Source: a virus
Reading direction: 5' to 3' (one strand)
DNA: 40,031 bases
Virus record (IMG/VR): IMGVR_UViG_3300025289_000058
Location: 1-40,031 of that record
Shown in pieces: positions 15,587 through 23,842 of this stretch. The notes beneath the pieces were generated by a model. The model saw only the letters and a list, made by a program, of their open reading frames with translations, was not told the origin of the DNA and did no database searches. Positions within the stretch are counted from its first letter, which is position 1, and the number at the start of each line of letters is the position of its first letter. Made by a program: the position numbers and the translations under genes.

Positions 15587-15737
15587 TTTGCAATTCTTTT
15601 ATTATAAATTCTCTTATGTGTGTTGTTGGGTTTATTTTCCTTTTTTTACAAAAAAAAATATGTTCCTCCTTCAGAAGAGGTTCAACCCTACATTTTATAT
15701 AAACATTTTTAGTTATTATTTTTTTATGTCTTCCCAT
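15570..15737 (-). CDS. Small ribbon-helix-helix (RHH) protein coupled to the Vsr-like endonuclease
   Basis: A 55-residue frame: a basic start MGRHKKIITK, a strand NVYIKCRVEP, then helices LLKEEHIFFCKKRKI and NPTTHIREFIIKEL. This is a classic Arc/CopG-type RHH pattern (R-V-P-x-x-K-E... then S/T-x-x-IRE-I-x-x-L). Its last 17 nt overlap the endonuclease start in another frame. The same arrangement precedes the GIY-YIG gene, although the two endonucleases are unrelated. Likely a dimeric repressor or DNA-targeting partner (inference). Confidence 0.65.
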   Translation of the reverse strand: MGRHKKIITKNVYIKCRVEPLLKEEHIFFCKKRKINPTTHIREFIIKELQNDKKI

Positions 15738-15750
15738 TTTCGAGTACTCA

Positions 15751-15761
15751 TTTATAAATAG
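15751..15761 (-). promoter_or_regulatory. CTATTTA motif upstream of RHH gene
   Basis: Minus strand reads CTATTTATAAA, ending 13 nt before the RHH start at 15737. An AT-only inverted repeat lies just before it (about 15768-15797). Confidence 0.4.
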
Positions 15762-15798
15762 TAAAATTTTTTATAAAATCATTATAAAAAATAAATTT

Positions 15799-16518
15799 TT
15801 ACTTATACCTATCTAATATTTCTTTTATCACAGAATTTCTAACAACATCTTTATTCTCAAAATGAAAAATGCCTATTTTATCAATACCCTCTAACTTATT
15901 TAGTGCATCATATAGACCACTCTCTTTACTGTTCTTAAATTTGTCCGATTGTTCTAAGTCCCCGCTCATAATAAATTTTGAATGATGTCCTATTCTGGTA
16001 AGTATCGTTTTAACTTGTCGTGGCGTGGCATTCTGCATCTCTTCGAAAATTAAAATTGTTGAATCTATATTAATTCCTCGAACGAAGCCAAGAGGTAATA
16101 TTTCTAAAAACCCTTGTTCTTGCAGTTGTTTAACCTTTGCTTCACCTATTATTTTTCTAAATAAATATAGTGTTGAAAAAACATATGGCGCCAGCTTTTC
16201 CTCTAATGAGCCCTTCAAAAAGCCTATGGCTTCGTCTGCTTCAACAGCTGGAGTACATATTAAAATCTTATAAAATTCATTTTTATCTGACTTCAAAAGT
16301 TCAAGAGCTTTTACGACAGAAATTAAAGATTTTCCAACACCAGCAGGTCCGGAAGCTATTATAATTTCTTTCTGGTCTAAAAGTTCATAGAATATTTTTT
16401 GATTTTCTGTTTTTGGATTGAAGTGGATTTCTCCTATTAAAAGTTCCAATACTCTTTTGGTTTCGTTCTTGTAGTCAGAACTGCCATTTTTGTTTTTTTT
16501 GTTTTTATTAACTGCCAT
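15799..16518 (-). CDS. phoH: PhoH-family ATPase
   Basis: A 239-residue P-loop ATPase. Walker A is GPAGVGKS (57-64); the PhoH-typical ICTPAVEADEAIGFLKGSLEEK follows Walker A, and the Walker B region is STILIFEEMQNAT (153-165), then FIMSGDLEQSD. The usual Walker B Asp (LDE) is Glu here (FEE), a conservative change also worth checking. PhoH proteins are widespread in marine phages; some act as RNA helicase-like ATPases, but the phage role is unsettled. First gene of the 16518-13319 unit; an ATATTTACATAAA sequence precedes it (16527-16540). Confidence 0.85.
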   Translation of the reverse strand: MAVNKNKKNKNGSSDYKNETKRVLELLIGEIHFNPKTENQKIFYELLDQKEIIIASGPAGVGKSLISVVKALELLKSDKNEFYKILICTPAVEADEAIGFLKGSLEEKLAPYVFSTLYLFRKIIGEAKVKQLQEQGFLEILPLGFVRGINIDSTILIFEEMQNATPRQVKTILTRIGHHSKFIMSGDLEQSDKFKNSKESGLYDALNKLEGIDKIGIFHFENKDVVRNSVIKEILDRYK

Positions 16519-16554
16519 TATCGAGGTTTTATGTAAATATGTTGTTTTTTTAAT

Positions 16555-16569
16555 CTATTTATCATTAAA
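16555..16569 (+). promoter_or_regulatory. CTATTTA motif upstream of the 16586 gene
   Basis: Reads CTATTTATCATTAAA, ending 16 nt before the start at 16586, at the head of the long plus-strand structural unit. Confidence 0.4.
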
Positions 16570-16585
16570 GGAAAAATCCTGCATC

Positions 16586-17476
16586 ATGAGTGAAAAAATT
16601 AACCAGACTGAATTAGAAGAACTGATAAATAAAAAAATCAGAGAAAAAGGTCTTACCAATGATATTAGCCAAGAAACAATATCTAAGATTAAAAATAATA
16701 TCTGTTCACAATTAAAAAAGCCAGAATTATCAGAAGCAGCTCCTGTTGAACAACCTGTAGTAAATACAGCACCAGTTACTAATCCGGTTCCGGAAAAATC
16801 CATTACTTCTCCAGAGTCAATAACAAAAACCACAACTATAAGCAAAGATACTATCGACTTAGCAAAAAGAGAAGGGGAGTTAGAAGAAAAAGAAAAAGAA
16901 TTTGCTCAAAAGCAATCTGAATTAACTTTAAAAGAAAAAGATTTATTAGAAAAAGAACAAGCATTATCATATAAACCTCAAATTCCTGCAATTTTAGAAG
17001 GAATTGGTAATGAAAAACTATTTGTATTTGACGAGAACGAAATAAGCTTAGGAGCAGAAGCTCTTTCTACTACACCATTTAGATTAATGTCTAATCCGGA
17101 CGACAAACGTTCTATGATAGAATTATGGGCAACCGAGGGTAAAAAAGGAGCCGATTTATATATAGTTAAATTTGAAAAATCAGGAGAAATAGTATTTAAT
17201 CCATTTGAAGGTACTGCTACTTTTACGAAAAAACCATTTGAAGATGGTGAAGTTCCGGAAAGCGTTCCTGAAAATTTAGGTTTAACCCCAGCAGAGGCAC
17301 AAGCAAGCCAAGAATCGACAGAACAAATGAAAGATTCTATTGAACCAAAAATAGACGCAACATTACCAGCATCTGATAATATGGGATTAAATTCCACTGA
17401 TTTAGATCAACTAATTAAAGATAGACTTGATTCTATAATCAGAAGTCACTTTTTAGAAAAATATCCCAAGGCTTAA
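16586..17476 (+). CDS. Coiled-coil structural-type phage protein
   Basis: A 296-residue protein starting MSEKINQTELEELI. Residues about 45-85 are Pro/Thr-rich and probably disordered, about 93-128 form a Glu/Lys coiled coil, and 130-215 look globular (PAILEGIGNEKLFVFDENEI, MIELWATEGKKGADLYIVKF). A second acidic linker is followed by a C-terminal helix LDQLIKDRLDSIIRSHFLEK. I start at 16586 because the longer reading frame would run over the CTATTTA motif and the PhoH gene start. No family recognised; possibly head or tail assembly. Confidence 0.55.
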   Translation: MSEKINQTELEELINKKIREKGLTNDISQETISKIKNNICSQLKKPELSEAAPVEQPVVNTAPVTNPVPEKSITSPESITKTTTISKDTIDLAKREGELEEKEKEFAQKQSELTLKEKDLLEKEQALSYKPQIPAILEGIGNEKLFVFDENEISLGAEALSTTPFRLMSNPDDKRSMIELWATEGKKGADLYIVKFEKSGEIVFNPFEGTATFTKKPFEDGEVPESVPENLGLTPAEAQASQESTEQMKDSIEPKIDATLPASDNMGLNSTDLDQLIKDRLDSIIRSHFLEKYPKA

Positions 17477-17477
17477 T

Positions 17478-17954
17478 ATGATTATTTCAAAAAAATATAA
17501 AAATAACTTACAAAGACTAGCGGGATTAGTTCAGGAAAACATTGAATTTAATTCAACTAATGGTCGTAGTGAAACTGGAACATTGAGTTGGTATGCAGAA
17601 GAATATATTTTAAACTTAGCTAAACAAATTGTTAATTCATTAGATATAGAAATTTCAAAAGTAGAAGGTTCAATATTGCAAATAAGCAAAAGTGCTACAA
17701 AAATAGCTTCTAATACTTTTACAACAAAATTAAATGTAAGAAATACAAATCAAATTGAAGAGCCGGTAGAATTCTTACTAACCATATCAGTTAATTTTGA
17801 ACAAAATTCAAATACATCATTATCAGTTACTCTCAAAGGAGTAACAAATAAATTCACAATGAATTCAAAACATTCATTATCTGACCTTGAAAACCTAAAA
17901 AATGAGGTAATAAATTCTTTTTTAAATTCCTTAACTCTTCTTAAAAAAGTTTAA
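17478..17954 (+). CDS. Hypothetical phage protein
   Basis: A 158-residue protein that starts 1 nt after the preceding stop. It has an N-terminal helical part (KYKNNLQRLAGLVQENIEF), then a beta-rich half (FLLTISVNFEQNSNTSLSVT) and a C-terminal helix. The composition is soluble with no membrane or signal segment. I do not recognise it; the position in the structural run suggests a virion or assembly role. Confidence 0.5.
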   Translation: MIISKKYKNNLQRLAGLVQENIEFNSTNGRSETGTLSWYAEEYILNLAKQIVNSLDIEISKVEGSILQISKSATKIASNTFTTKLNVRNTNQIEEPVEFLLTISVNFEQNSNTSLSVTLKGVTNKFTMNSKHSLSDLENLKNEVINSFLNSLTLLKKV

Positions 17955-18029
17955 ATTATAATAAAACTTTACTTTTTCTTTTCAAAATTCTATTTTTATA
18001 CAAATCAAATCTATCTAAAATAAACAAAC

Positions 18030-18380
18030 ATGAAAATCTGGAAAATTGAACACGTAAACAAAAGTAGCGAAGGCGTTAAAATAGCTATTGCTTTATCTTC
18101 TAACGAATCAAAAGGAATTATATTAAAGCCAGGCGAATTTGTTCTTGCTCAAGAACAACCAACAGCATCACTTGATTCTCAAACAAGAAGAGGCTATGTA
18201 AAGGTTGAATCATTTGATAATTCAATTTTACATCTCAATCTTGGAGAAGCTTATAAAATTGCTGACCTTTTAAAAGAAAATGAAACAGCTATTAAAGCAC
18301 AAGAAGAACCATTTTTATCTAAATTACAAGAAGCAGAAAAAGATGCCTCAGATTATATAAACGACAAAAAAGAAGAATAA
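18030..18380 (+). CDS. Small conserved phage protein
   Basis: A 116-residue protein. The core SSNESKGIILKPGEFVLAQE, then LDSQTRRGYVKVESFDN, resembles short T4-like-phage proteins with a PGEF...RRG pattern and no assigned function; the last 35 residues are a charged helix. Upstream (17990-18004) is a CTATTTTTATACAAA sequence, a weaker relative of the CTATTTA motif. It starts a new sub-unit after a 75-nt gap. Confidence 0.5.
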   Translation: MKIWKIEHVNKSSEGVKIAIALSSNESKGIILKPGEFVLAQEQPTASLDSQTRRGYVKVESFDNSILHLNLGEAYKIADLLKENETAIKAQEEPFLSKLQEAEKDASDYINDKKEE

Positions 18381-18381
18381 T

Positions 18382-18978
18382 ATGCCGGTAGAAAATAATA
18401 CAGCAAGCACTTATAATGGTACAGTTACAACAACAACAGGACAACTATTAACTTCTGCATCTTGTAGCAATGTAACATTATGGGCAAGCGGTACCTCATC
18501 CATTAATTCTTATATAACACCTACATATACTATTAATAATAATTTTAAATATCCCAAAGATGGAGAAGTACGTATAGACCCTGAAACTGGAGATTTTACA
18601 ATATTTTTATCTGAATATAATGAATGGATTGATTGTGATGTTGAATTTAAAAAGATAAAGGACGAAAATGGAAACAAGAAAAATGTTTTATCTATCTCTT
18701 TTGAGTTTAGTGTTGTCAGAATGAAGAATAAACAAAAAGAAAGAATGGTTTTAACTGAAAAGATTAAAAAAGTTGAGATGCTGGATTTTACAAGTGGTTT
18801 AATTACAGGAGCATGGACTACAACAACAATTGAAAATCCTTTAATAATGAATGATTACATTTACCCATTTTATAACTATGTAACAGGAACTGACCCCGTT
18901 TATTTAGCAAATACAACGATTACAGGTGCAACTTATATAAATGTTACCGGAGCAAATAATTTAATTAATACATCATAA
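18382..18978 (+). CDS. Structural-type protein, duplicated domain copy A
   Basis: A 198-residue protein. The Thr/Ser-rich N-terminus is followed by a core at about 54-130: GEVRIDPETGDF, WIDCDVEFKKIKDENGN, then ERMVLTEKIKKVEML. The next gene repeats this core (see copy B). The C-terminus is Thr/Asn-rich. It begins 1 nt after the previous stop. Likely a virion or tail protein, judging from composition and neighbours; no family recognised. Confidence 0.5.
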   Translation: MPVENNTASTYNGTVTTTTGQLLTSASCSNVTLWASGTSSINSYITPTYTINNNFKYPKDGEVRIDPETGDFTIFLSEYNEWIDCDVEFKKIKDENGNKKNVLSISFEFSVVRMKNKQKERMVLTEKIKKVEMLDFTSGLITGAWTTTTIENPLIMNDYIYPFYNYVTGTDPVYLANTTITGATYINVTGANNLINTS

Positions 18979-18979
18979 A

Positions 18980-19405
18980 ATGGAATATAATTATAAACTC
19001 ACATCTCCAAATATTATTCGAATTTCAAAAAGTGGAAATGTTGGAATAGGAACAACAACGCCAAATGCTTCATTATATATTCACTCACCCATAGATGATG
19101 GAGAAATAAGAATTAAACCCAAAAACTTTGAAATCAGAAATATGTTGTCTAATTTTAATACATGGATTGAATGTAATTTGGAATTTAAAAAAGAAATAGA
19201 TGAAAATGGAAATGAAATAATTATCACATCTGCAGATTTTGAACTTAGTGTTTTTTTATTAAAAAGAAGACAAAACGAAAGAAAAGTTTTAACTGAAAAA
19301 TTATTCAAGTGGGAAAAAATGAGAATTACATGTTCTGGCAATGTTGGATTAGGATCAACAACTCCAAACACAACATTATATAATAATTTAATTAAAATAG
19401 CGTAA
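18980..19405 (+). CDS. Structural-type protein, duplicated domain copy B
   Basis: A 141-residue protein sharing with copy A the core GE(V/I)RI.P, W(I)(D/E)C(D/N)(V/L)EFKK, DENGN, then ER(M/K)VLTEK. It is flanked by two near-identical short segments, GNVGIGTTTPNASLY and GNVGLGSTTPNTTLY, which read like the NVGIGTTxP repeats of phage tail-fibre proteins. That makes a fibre-related role plausible. It lies 1 nt after copy A and 13 nt before the GT4 gene. Confidence 0.5.
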   Translation: MEYNYKLTSPNIIRISKSGNVGIGTTTPNASLYIHSPIDDGEIRIKPKNFEIRNMLSNFNTWIECNLEFKKEIDENGNEIIITSADFELSVFLLKRRQNERKVLTEKLFKWEKMRITCSGNVGLGSTTPNTTLYNNLIKIA

Positions 19406-19418
19406 ATATATCAAAATT

Positions 19419-21812
19419 ATGATCGAAAACAAAAAAACAAAAATACTCTTCTTGCCCAGTGATAATGCAGGAGTCGGACACATTAGATCTATCTGGATAG
19501 CTCAAGAAATTAATGAAAAATTTTCTAATGATTTTTATGTTGAAATAAATCTAACTCCAGATTTTAATGACATAGAATATTTTAAAAAATTTGATATTAT
19601 TCATTTTCATAGACAACTTGGACCATATGAAAAAATGGATGAATTTTTTAAAACATTAAAAGATGCTGGTGTAATTCTTATTATGGATTTAGATGATTAT
19701 TGGGCACCGCCTCAAACACATCCGCTATATGGAATTGCTATAAAAGAAAAATTAGCAGAAAAGATAACTAAAACATTAAGAAAATCAGATTATGTCACCA
19801 CGACTACTGATATTTTTGCTAAACATATCATGCCTTATAATAAAAATGTATTAGTAATGCCAAATGGTGTAGATGTTTCACAGAAAATGTGGAAAGACGA
19901 AAACACAAAATTAAATGATAGAGTAAGGATATCGTGGATCGGTGGTAGCTCTCATTTTCATGACCTTATGCTACTTAAACCATCTATGAAATTATTACAT
20001 AATGATGCATCATTAAAAGATAAATATCAAATGATTATGTGTGGATACGATGTACGAGGCACAATAACAACAATTAATGAAGATGGAAGCCAGCACACAA
20101 GAAAAATCCTTCCACAAGAGACAATATGGAATAGATTTGAAGAAATATTCACAGATAATTACAATCCAAACATAGTTTCCGCAGAATATCAAAAATGGTT
20201 AAAAAAATGTAAAAATGAACCATATCCTAATGAAAACATTCTAAATGAAGCATATGTTAGAAGGTGGACTCTTCCATTAACTCAATATGGAAAACACTAT
20301 AATTATTGTGATGTTAATTTAGCTCCATTAACTGATAATACATTTAATGAGGTTAAATGTATTGTTGGAGATTCTTTAATATCAACAGTTAATGGAATTT
20401 TTAACATTAAAAATATTGTTGAAAATAAAATTAAATCTTCAATAGAAATTAATGGTATACAACATAAAATTGTAAATTATTTTGAATACAAAAATGTTCC
20501 TACGATAAAAATAAAAACATATAATGGATACGAAATTGAGGGAACGCCTCATCATAGATTTTTAATTAATGATAAATGGATTATGTTACAAGATTTAAAA
20601 GAAAATGACATAATACAATTAACATCACCTATTTTTTTACAAAAAAAATATCAAGAAATGTCTTATCCTATGTTATTAACAAAAAACATAACTGCTGATA
20701 AAATATTAAATAGTGATGAAAGTATGATTCCTAAAATAAAAGTAAATGAGACTTGGGGTAGATTTATTGGCTACATGTTAGGTGATGGTCATTATGGAGG
20801 GGCATCACTAATTAAAGTCGCATGTGATAAAAGACATACTGATGTTGTGGAAGATGTTGTTTCTATAATGAAATCAATGGGATTAAATCCCAAAATTTGT
20901 GAGAAAAAACCTGATAAAAGATGTCAAAACTCTTTACAAAAAGAAGGGTTTGGCGTTGAGGTCGTATGTACCTGTGTTACATTTTTGAAAATTGCAAAAA
21001 AATATAACCTATGTGGTTCTCACGGTAAAACATTTAGGGTACCAGATTTAATTTTTCAATCACCAAAATCAGTTATTAAAGAATTTATAAGAGGTTTATT
21101 TGAGGCGGATGGTACCGTTGAAAATACTGGGTGTTCTTTATGTAGTAAAGACCTAAAATTAATACAACAAATTCAGTATTTATTACTTGGATTTGGTATA
21201 ACTTCTCACATTTCGCATTCGTATAATAAAATTTATAGAAAATATTATTACAGATTAAATTTAAACAGAGATGCAAGTGATATATTTTTTAAAGAAATAA
21301 ACTTCATTTCTCACACAAAACGAAGTAAACTAAAATTAATAACAGAAAAAAATCATAGCAATGCATTTAAAAAACAAATATTTGAAGATAAAATAGTATC
21401 CATTGAACAATTCCACAATGATGTATATGACATGGAAATTAATGATGTGCACTCTTATAATGCTAATGGAATAATTAATCATAATTCAGAGCTTAAGGTC
21501 ATAGAATCTGGAATGAAAAAGAAAGTTCTTATAGCACAAGATTATAGTATTTATAAAGAGATTTTAACACACGGTGAAACTGGACTTTTAATTTCTAAAG
21601 CCGCCAACGAAAAAGGATGGTATGTTCAAATTAAAAAATTAATAGAAGATAAAGAATTAAGAGAAAGATTAGCAACAAATCTTCATGAATTTATTAAAGA
21701 CAAATATAGTTTAACAAATTTAACACAAGAAAGAATCAATATTTATCTTGATATGATTGAAAAAAAGAAATTAACCACAAGAGAAGAGCTTCTCGAGTTA
21801 GTTAAAAAATAA
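19419..21812 (+). CDS. GT4-type glycosyltransferase interrupted by an intein
   Basis: A 797-residue precursor; removing the intein (residues 314-689) leaves a 421-residue GT-B glycosyltransferase. The N-terminal domain starts KILFLPSDNAGVGHIRS, with MDLDDYW (89-95). The C-terminal domain has SWIGGSSH and LAPLTDNTFNEVK; after the intein the sequence continues SELKVIESGMKKKVLIA, then GLLIS. Joined, this gives FNEVK-SELKVIESG, the conserved donor-sugar motif of GT4-like enzymes, so splicing is required for activity. It may glycosylate a virion protein or host glycan. It sits among structural genes rather than in the minus-strand glycan operon. Confidence 0.85.
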   Translation: MIENKKTKILFLPSDNAGVGHIRSIWIAQEINEKFSNDFYVEINLTPDFNDIEYFKKFDIIHFHRQLGPYEKMDEFFKTLKDAGVILIMDLDDYWAPPQTHPLYGIAIKEKLAEKITKTLRKSDYVTTTTDIFAKHIMPYNKNVLVMPNGVDVSQKMWKDENTKLNDRVRISWIGGSSHFHDLMLLKPSMKLLHNDASLKDKYQMIMCGYDVRGTITTINEDGSQHTRKILPQETIWNRFEEIFTDNYNPNIVSAEYQKWLKKCKNEPYPNENILNEAYVRRWTLPLTQYGKHYNYCDVNLAPLTDNTFNEVKCIVGDSLISTVNGIFNIKNIVENKIKSSIEINGIQHKIVNYFEYKNVPTIKIKTYNGYEIEGTPHHRFLINDKWIMLQDLKENDIIQLTSPIFLQKKYQEMSYPMLLTKNITADKILNSDESMIPKIKVNETWGRFIGYMLGDGHYGGASLIKVACDKRHTDVVEDVVSIMKSMGLNPKICEKKPDKRCQNSLQKEGFGVEVVCTCVTFLKIAKKYNLCGSHGKTFRVPDLIFQSPKSVIKEFIRGLFEADGTVENTGCSLCSKDLKLIQQIQYLLLGFGITSHISHSYNKIYRKYYYRLNLNRDASDIFFKEINFISHTKRSKLKLITEKNHSNAFKKQIFEDKIVSIEQFHNDVYDMEINDVHSYNANGIINHNSELKVIESGMKKKVLIAQDYSIYKEILTHGETGLLISKAANEKGWYVQIKKLIEDKELRERLATNLHEFIKDKYSLTNLTQERINIYLDMIEKKKLTTREELLELVKK
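20358..21485 (+). mobile_element. LAGLIDADG intein in the glycosyltransferase gene
   Basis: A 376-residue in-frame intein. Cys1 (codon 20358-20360) opens CIVGDSLISTVNGIFN; block B is GTPHHRFL (Thr-x-x-His); two LAGLIDADG-type motifs are FIGYMLGDGHYGG and FIRGLFEADGTV; block F is VYDMEINDVHSYNANG; the end is GIINHN with Ser as the first downstream residue. All class 1 splicing residues are present, so it should be active. Confidence 0.9.
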
Positions 21813-21813
21813 T

Positions 21814-22020
21814 ATGGCTGGATATTCAAATATTATAATTGAAGGAGGTAATAATGTTGTTTTAATTGGGTATTCAAGTAATATTGGACGTTATATAAAC
21901 CCCAATACACTAACAAGAACTGTAATTACTGAAAAATTTATTCCTTTTTCATCAGGAGAAAGAGCACCGGTTATATATGGCACTTATTCTAATTATGTCG
22001 CTCAAAATTATAACATTTAA
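21814..22020 (+). CDS. Small hypothetical protein
   Basis: A 68-residue protein starting 1 nt after the GT4 stop. It is Asn/Ser/Gly/Tyr rich. A short element NPNTLTRTVITEKF recurs in the next gene as NPNLSTRTVLMEKY, so the two may share a binding or assembly motif, or the small gene arose by partial duplication. No known domain. Confidence 0.45.
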   Translation: MAGYSNIIIEGGNNVVLIGYSSNIGRYINPNTLTRTVITEKFIPFSSGERAPVIYGTYSNYVAQNYNI

Positions 22021-22034
22021 GAAATCTTTAGATA

Positions 22035-22541
22035 ATGTCAGATTTTAACCCAAATTTATCCACAAGAACTGTTCTTATGGAAAAATATAAAGAAAAACTT
22101 GAGTCAAGATTCAGATTTCCAAAATTTGAATTTTTCGAACCAATTGTACAAAATAGATTTTGTGTGTATTTTCCAGATATATTTGAAATGGAAAGTTTTT
22201 TAATACAAAAGATAACAGCTCCAAAACTTAGATTAATTAACAATAATTATCAATGGAATGATATCACAATATCTTTTGTTGATAATGTTGGACGGTCAAT
22301 ATCGGATAAATTACTTAAAATAATAGAATTTTGCAAAATTCAGAAAGGAATTCATCAAATCGATAAAATTTTGTTTTCTTTTAGAATAAATAATTTAGAC
22401 CCGACAGGAAAAGTGATTCAGAGTGTAATTGTTGATGTGGAAAATGTAATATCGATAGATTTAGGAAAAAATGATTATGCAAGCACTGATTTTAAAATAT
22501 GTAAACTAATTTTAAAGCCACTAAACTGCAGAATTGAATAA
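22035..22541 (+). CDS. Putative tail tube (gp19-like) protein
   Basis: A 168-residue protein. NRFCVYFPDIFEMESFLIQK, a central ISFVDNVGRSIS segment, then NNLDPTGKVIQSV and VISIDLGKNDYASTDFKICK follow the order of T4-like tail tube and related proteins (NRF.V.FP, LDPTG, IDFG..DY). The length matches gp19 (about 163). It starts 14 nt after the small gene. A paralogous baseplate-tube protein is an alternative. Confidence 0.5.
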   Translation: MSDFNPNLSTRTVLMEKYKEKLESRFRFPKFEFFEPIVQNRFCVYFPDIFEMESFLIQKITAPKLRLINNNYQWNDITISFVDNVGRSISDKLLKIIEFCKIQKGIHQIDKILFSFRINNLDPTGKVIQSVIVDVENVISIDLGKNDYASTDFKICKLILKPLNCRIE

Positions 22542-22565
22542 CCGTCGGCATTCAATTTTTAGAAA

Positions 22566-22580
22566 CTATTTATTATAAAA
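22566..22580 (+). promoter_or_regulatory. CTATTTA motif upstream of the 22588 gene
   Basis: Reads CTATTTATTATAAAA, ending 7 nt before the start at 22588. Confidence 0.4.
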
Positions 22581-22587
22581 ACATATA

Positions 22588-23409
22588 ATGGCACAAATAA
22601 AACAAATTAGCTTAAACTACGGAGCAATTAGAGATACTATCCTAAAATACGCTAGTAAACAGCTTATGTCTGAAGGTGAACAATCTTCAATTCTTAACTC
22701 TTTTTTAAAAAGCGTAAAATCCAATCCAGCACTTAAAATTCAAAATATTGTATTTAAAAATCTTGAAGAAGGTAAATTCATTAAAGAAAGACTTGCAGAA
22801 AGATATATTGCACAGAATTTGAAATTAATTGAAGGTACCAGCTGGGATAAAATTATTGATTCTAACAGAAATGTAAGAATAAGTCTTTTAGAAAATGCTC
22901 ATGTAGAAGGTCAAGATAATAAAAGTGAGCTTTATGAAAGTGTTCACACTCTTATTGAATCTGTTTGCAGAAAGGGTTTTACTGATATAGATAAATCAAA
23001 CCAGGCTTATGAATTTGTTTTAAATTATCTTTTAAGAGAAGATGTTTCCAATAACTTAGAAACAGAACAAGAAACCGAAGAATATCCAAAACTTCTTTCT
23101 TGGAAATTTATTACAAATCTTGCAGTAAATAATTTCAATCAAAGATATTCTCATTTAAATGAAGGTGAAAAAAATCTTTTAAACATTTTGCTTTCAACAG
23201 AAGAAAACAAAGTGAATTATTTAGAAGACCTTAAAAAAGAAAATTTCGAATTAATTAATTCTATTTTAAAAGAAAATACAGATGAGGAAAATGAGGAAGT
23301 TCTTATTGGATTCAAAAACAGAATTTCAAATAAACTTGATGAAAATATTGATGAGAATATCATACATTTAGTAGAATTAAAAGAAACTCTTGTTGATTTT
23401 AAAAAATAA
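22588..23409 (+). CDS. Helical structural/assembly-type phage protein
   Basis: A 273-residue, mainly helical, charged protein (AIRDTILKYASKQLMSEGEQ, ending with LKETLVDFKK). Many Glu/Lys-rich helices without a clear coiled-coil core suggest an assembly or scaffold-like protein. It has its own upstream CTATTTA motif and ends 10 nt before the convergent 23420 gene, with no terminator visible between. No family recognised. Confidence 0.5.
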   Translation: MAQIKQISLNYGAIRDTILKYASKQLMSEGEQSSILNSFLKSVKSNPALKIQNIVFKNLEEGKFIKERLAERYIAQNLKLIEGTSWDKIIDSNRNVRISLLENAHVEGQDNKSELYESVHTLIESVCRKGFTDIDKSNQAYEFVLNYLLREDVSNNLETEQETEEYPKLLSWKFITNLAVNNFNQRYSHLNEGEKNLLNILLSTEENKVNYLEDLKKENFELINSILKENTDEENEEVLIGFKNRISNKLDENIDENIIHLVELKETLVDFKK

Positions 23410-23419
23410 ACAAGGATGG

Positions 23420-23839
23420 TTATGCCGGAGTTATTATTTTGCTAACAATCCAATAGTTCATTATAGAAGAGCCAGAATAAGAAATTTTTACTTCGTATTG
23501 TTTTTTATATAAAAGTGATTTTTCAAACAAAACTTTTCTTGTAAGTGGTTTTATATATAAATCATAACTTTGAAATATATGTTTAGTATTTTTTAAACTC
23601 CACATATTTTTTATCCTAACAACGTATTCTATTTTTCCATCTTTTTTATATTTATAAGAATCAATTATTCCTTCTTCGTTTTGGTAAAAATATCTAAAGC
23701 TAACAGTTTCTCCTATATCGAAAACAGGCTTTTCATATTTAATTGGAAAAAATGATTTTATTCTATATGATTTTATTCTATTATTCCCTTTAAAAAATTT
23801 ACTTTTGATGTTGTTATTTTTGTTTTCGTAGAATTTCAT
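23420..23839 (-). CDS. Hypothetical protein
   Basis: A 139-residue basic protein. After a Lys/Asn-rich start, FDIGETVSFRYFYQNEEGII and KKDGKIEYVVRIKNMWSLKN look like a small SH3/KOW-like beta barrel. Similar 'GDEV/GETV' barrels occur in the nearby 79-residue protein (24295-24534). It follows Pth2 by 3 nt. Function unknown. Confidence 0.5.
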   Translation of the reverse strand: MKFYENKNNNIKSKFFKGNNRIKSYRIKSFFPIKYEKPVFDIGETVSFRYFYQNEEGIIDSYKYKKDGKIEYVVRIKNMWSLKNTKHIFQSYDLYIKPLTRKVLFEKSLLYKKQYEVKISYSGSSIMNYWIVSKIITPA

Positions 23840-23842
23840 AGT

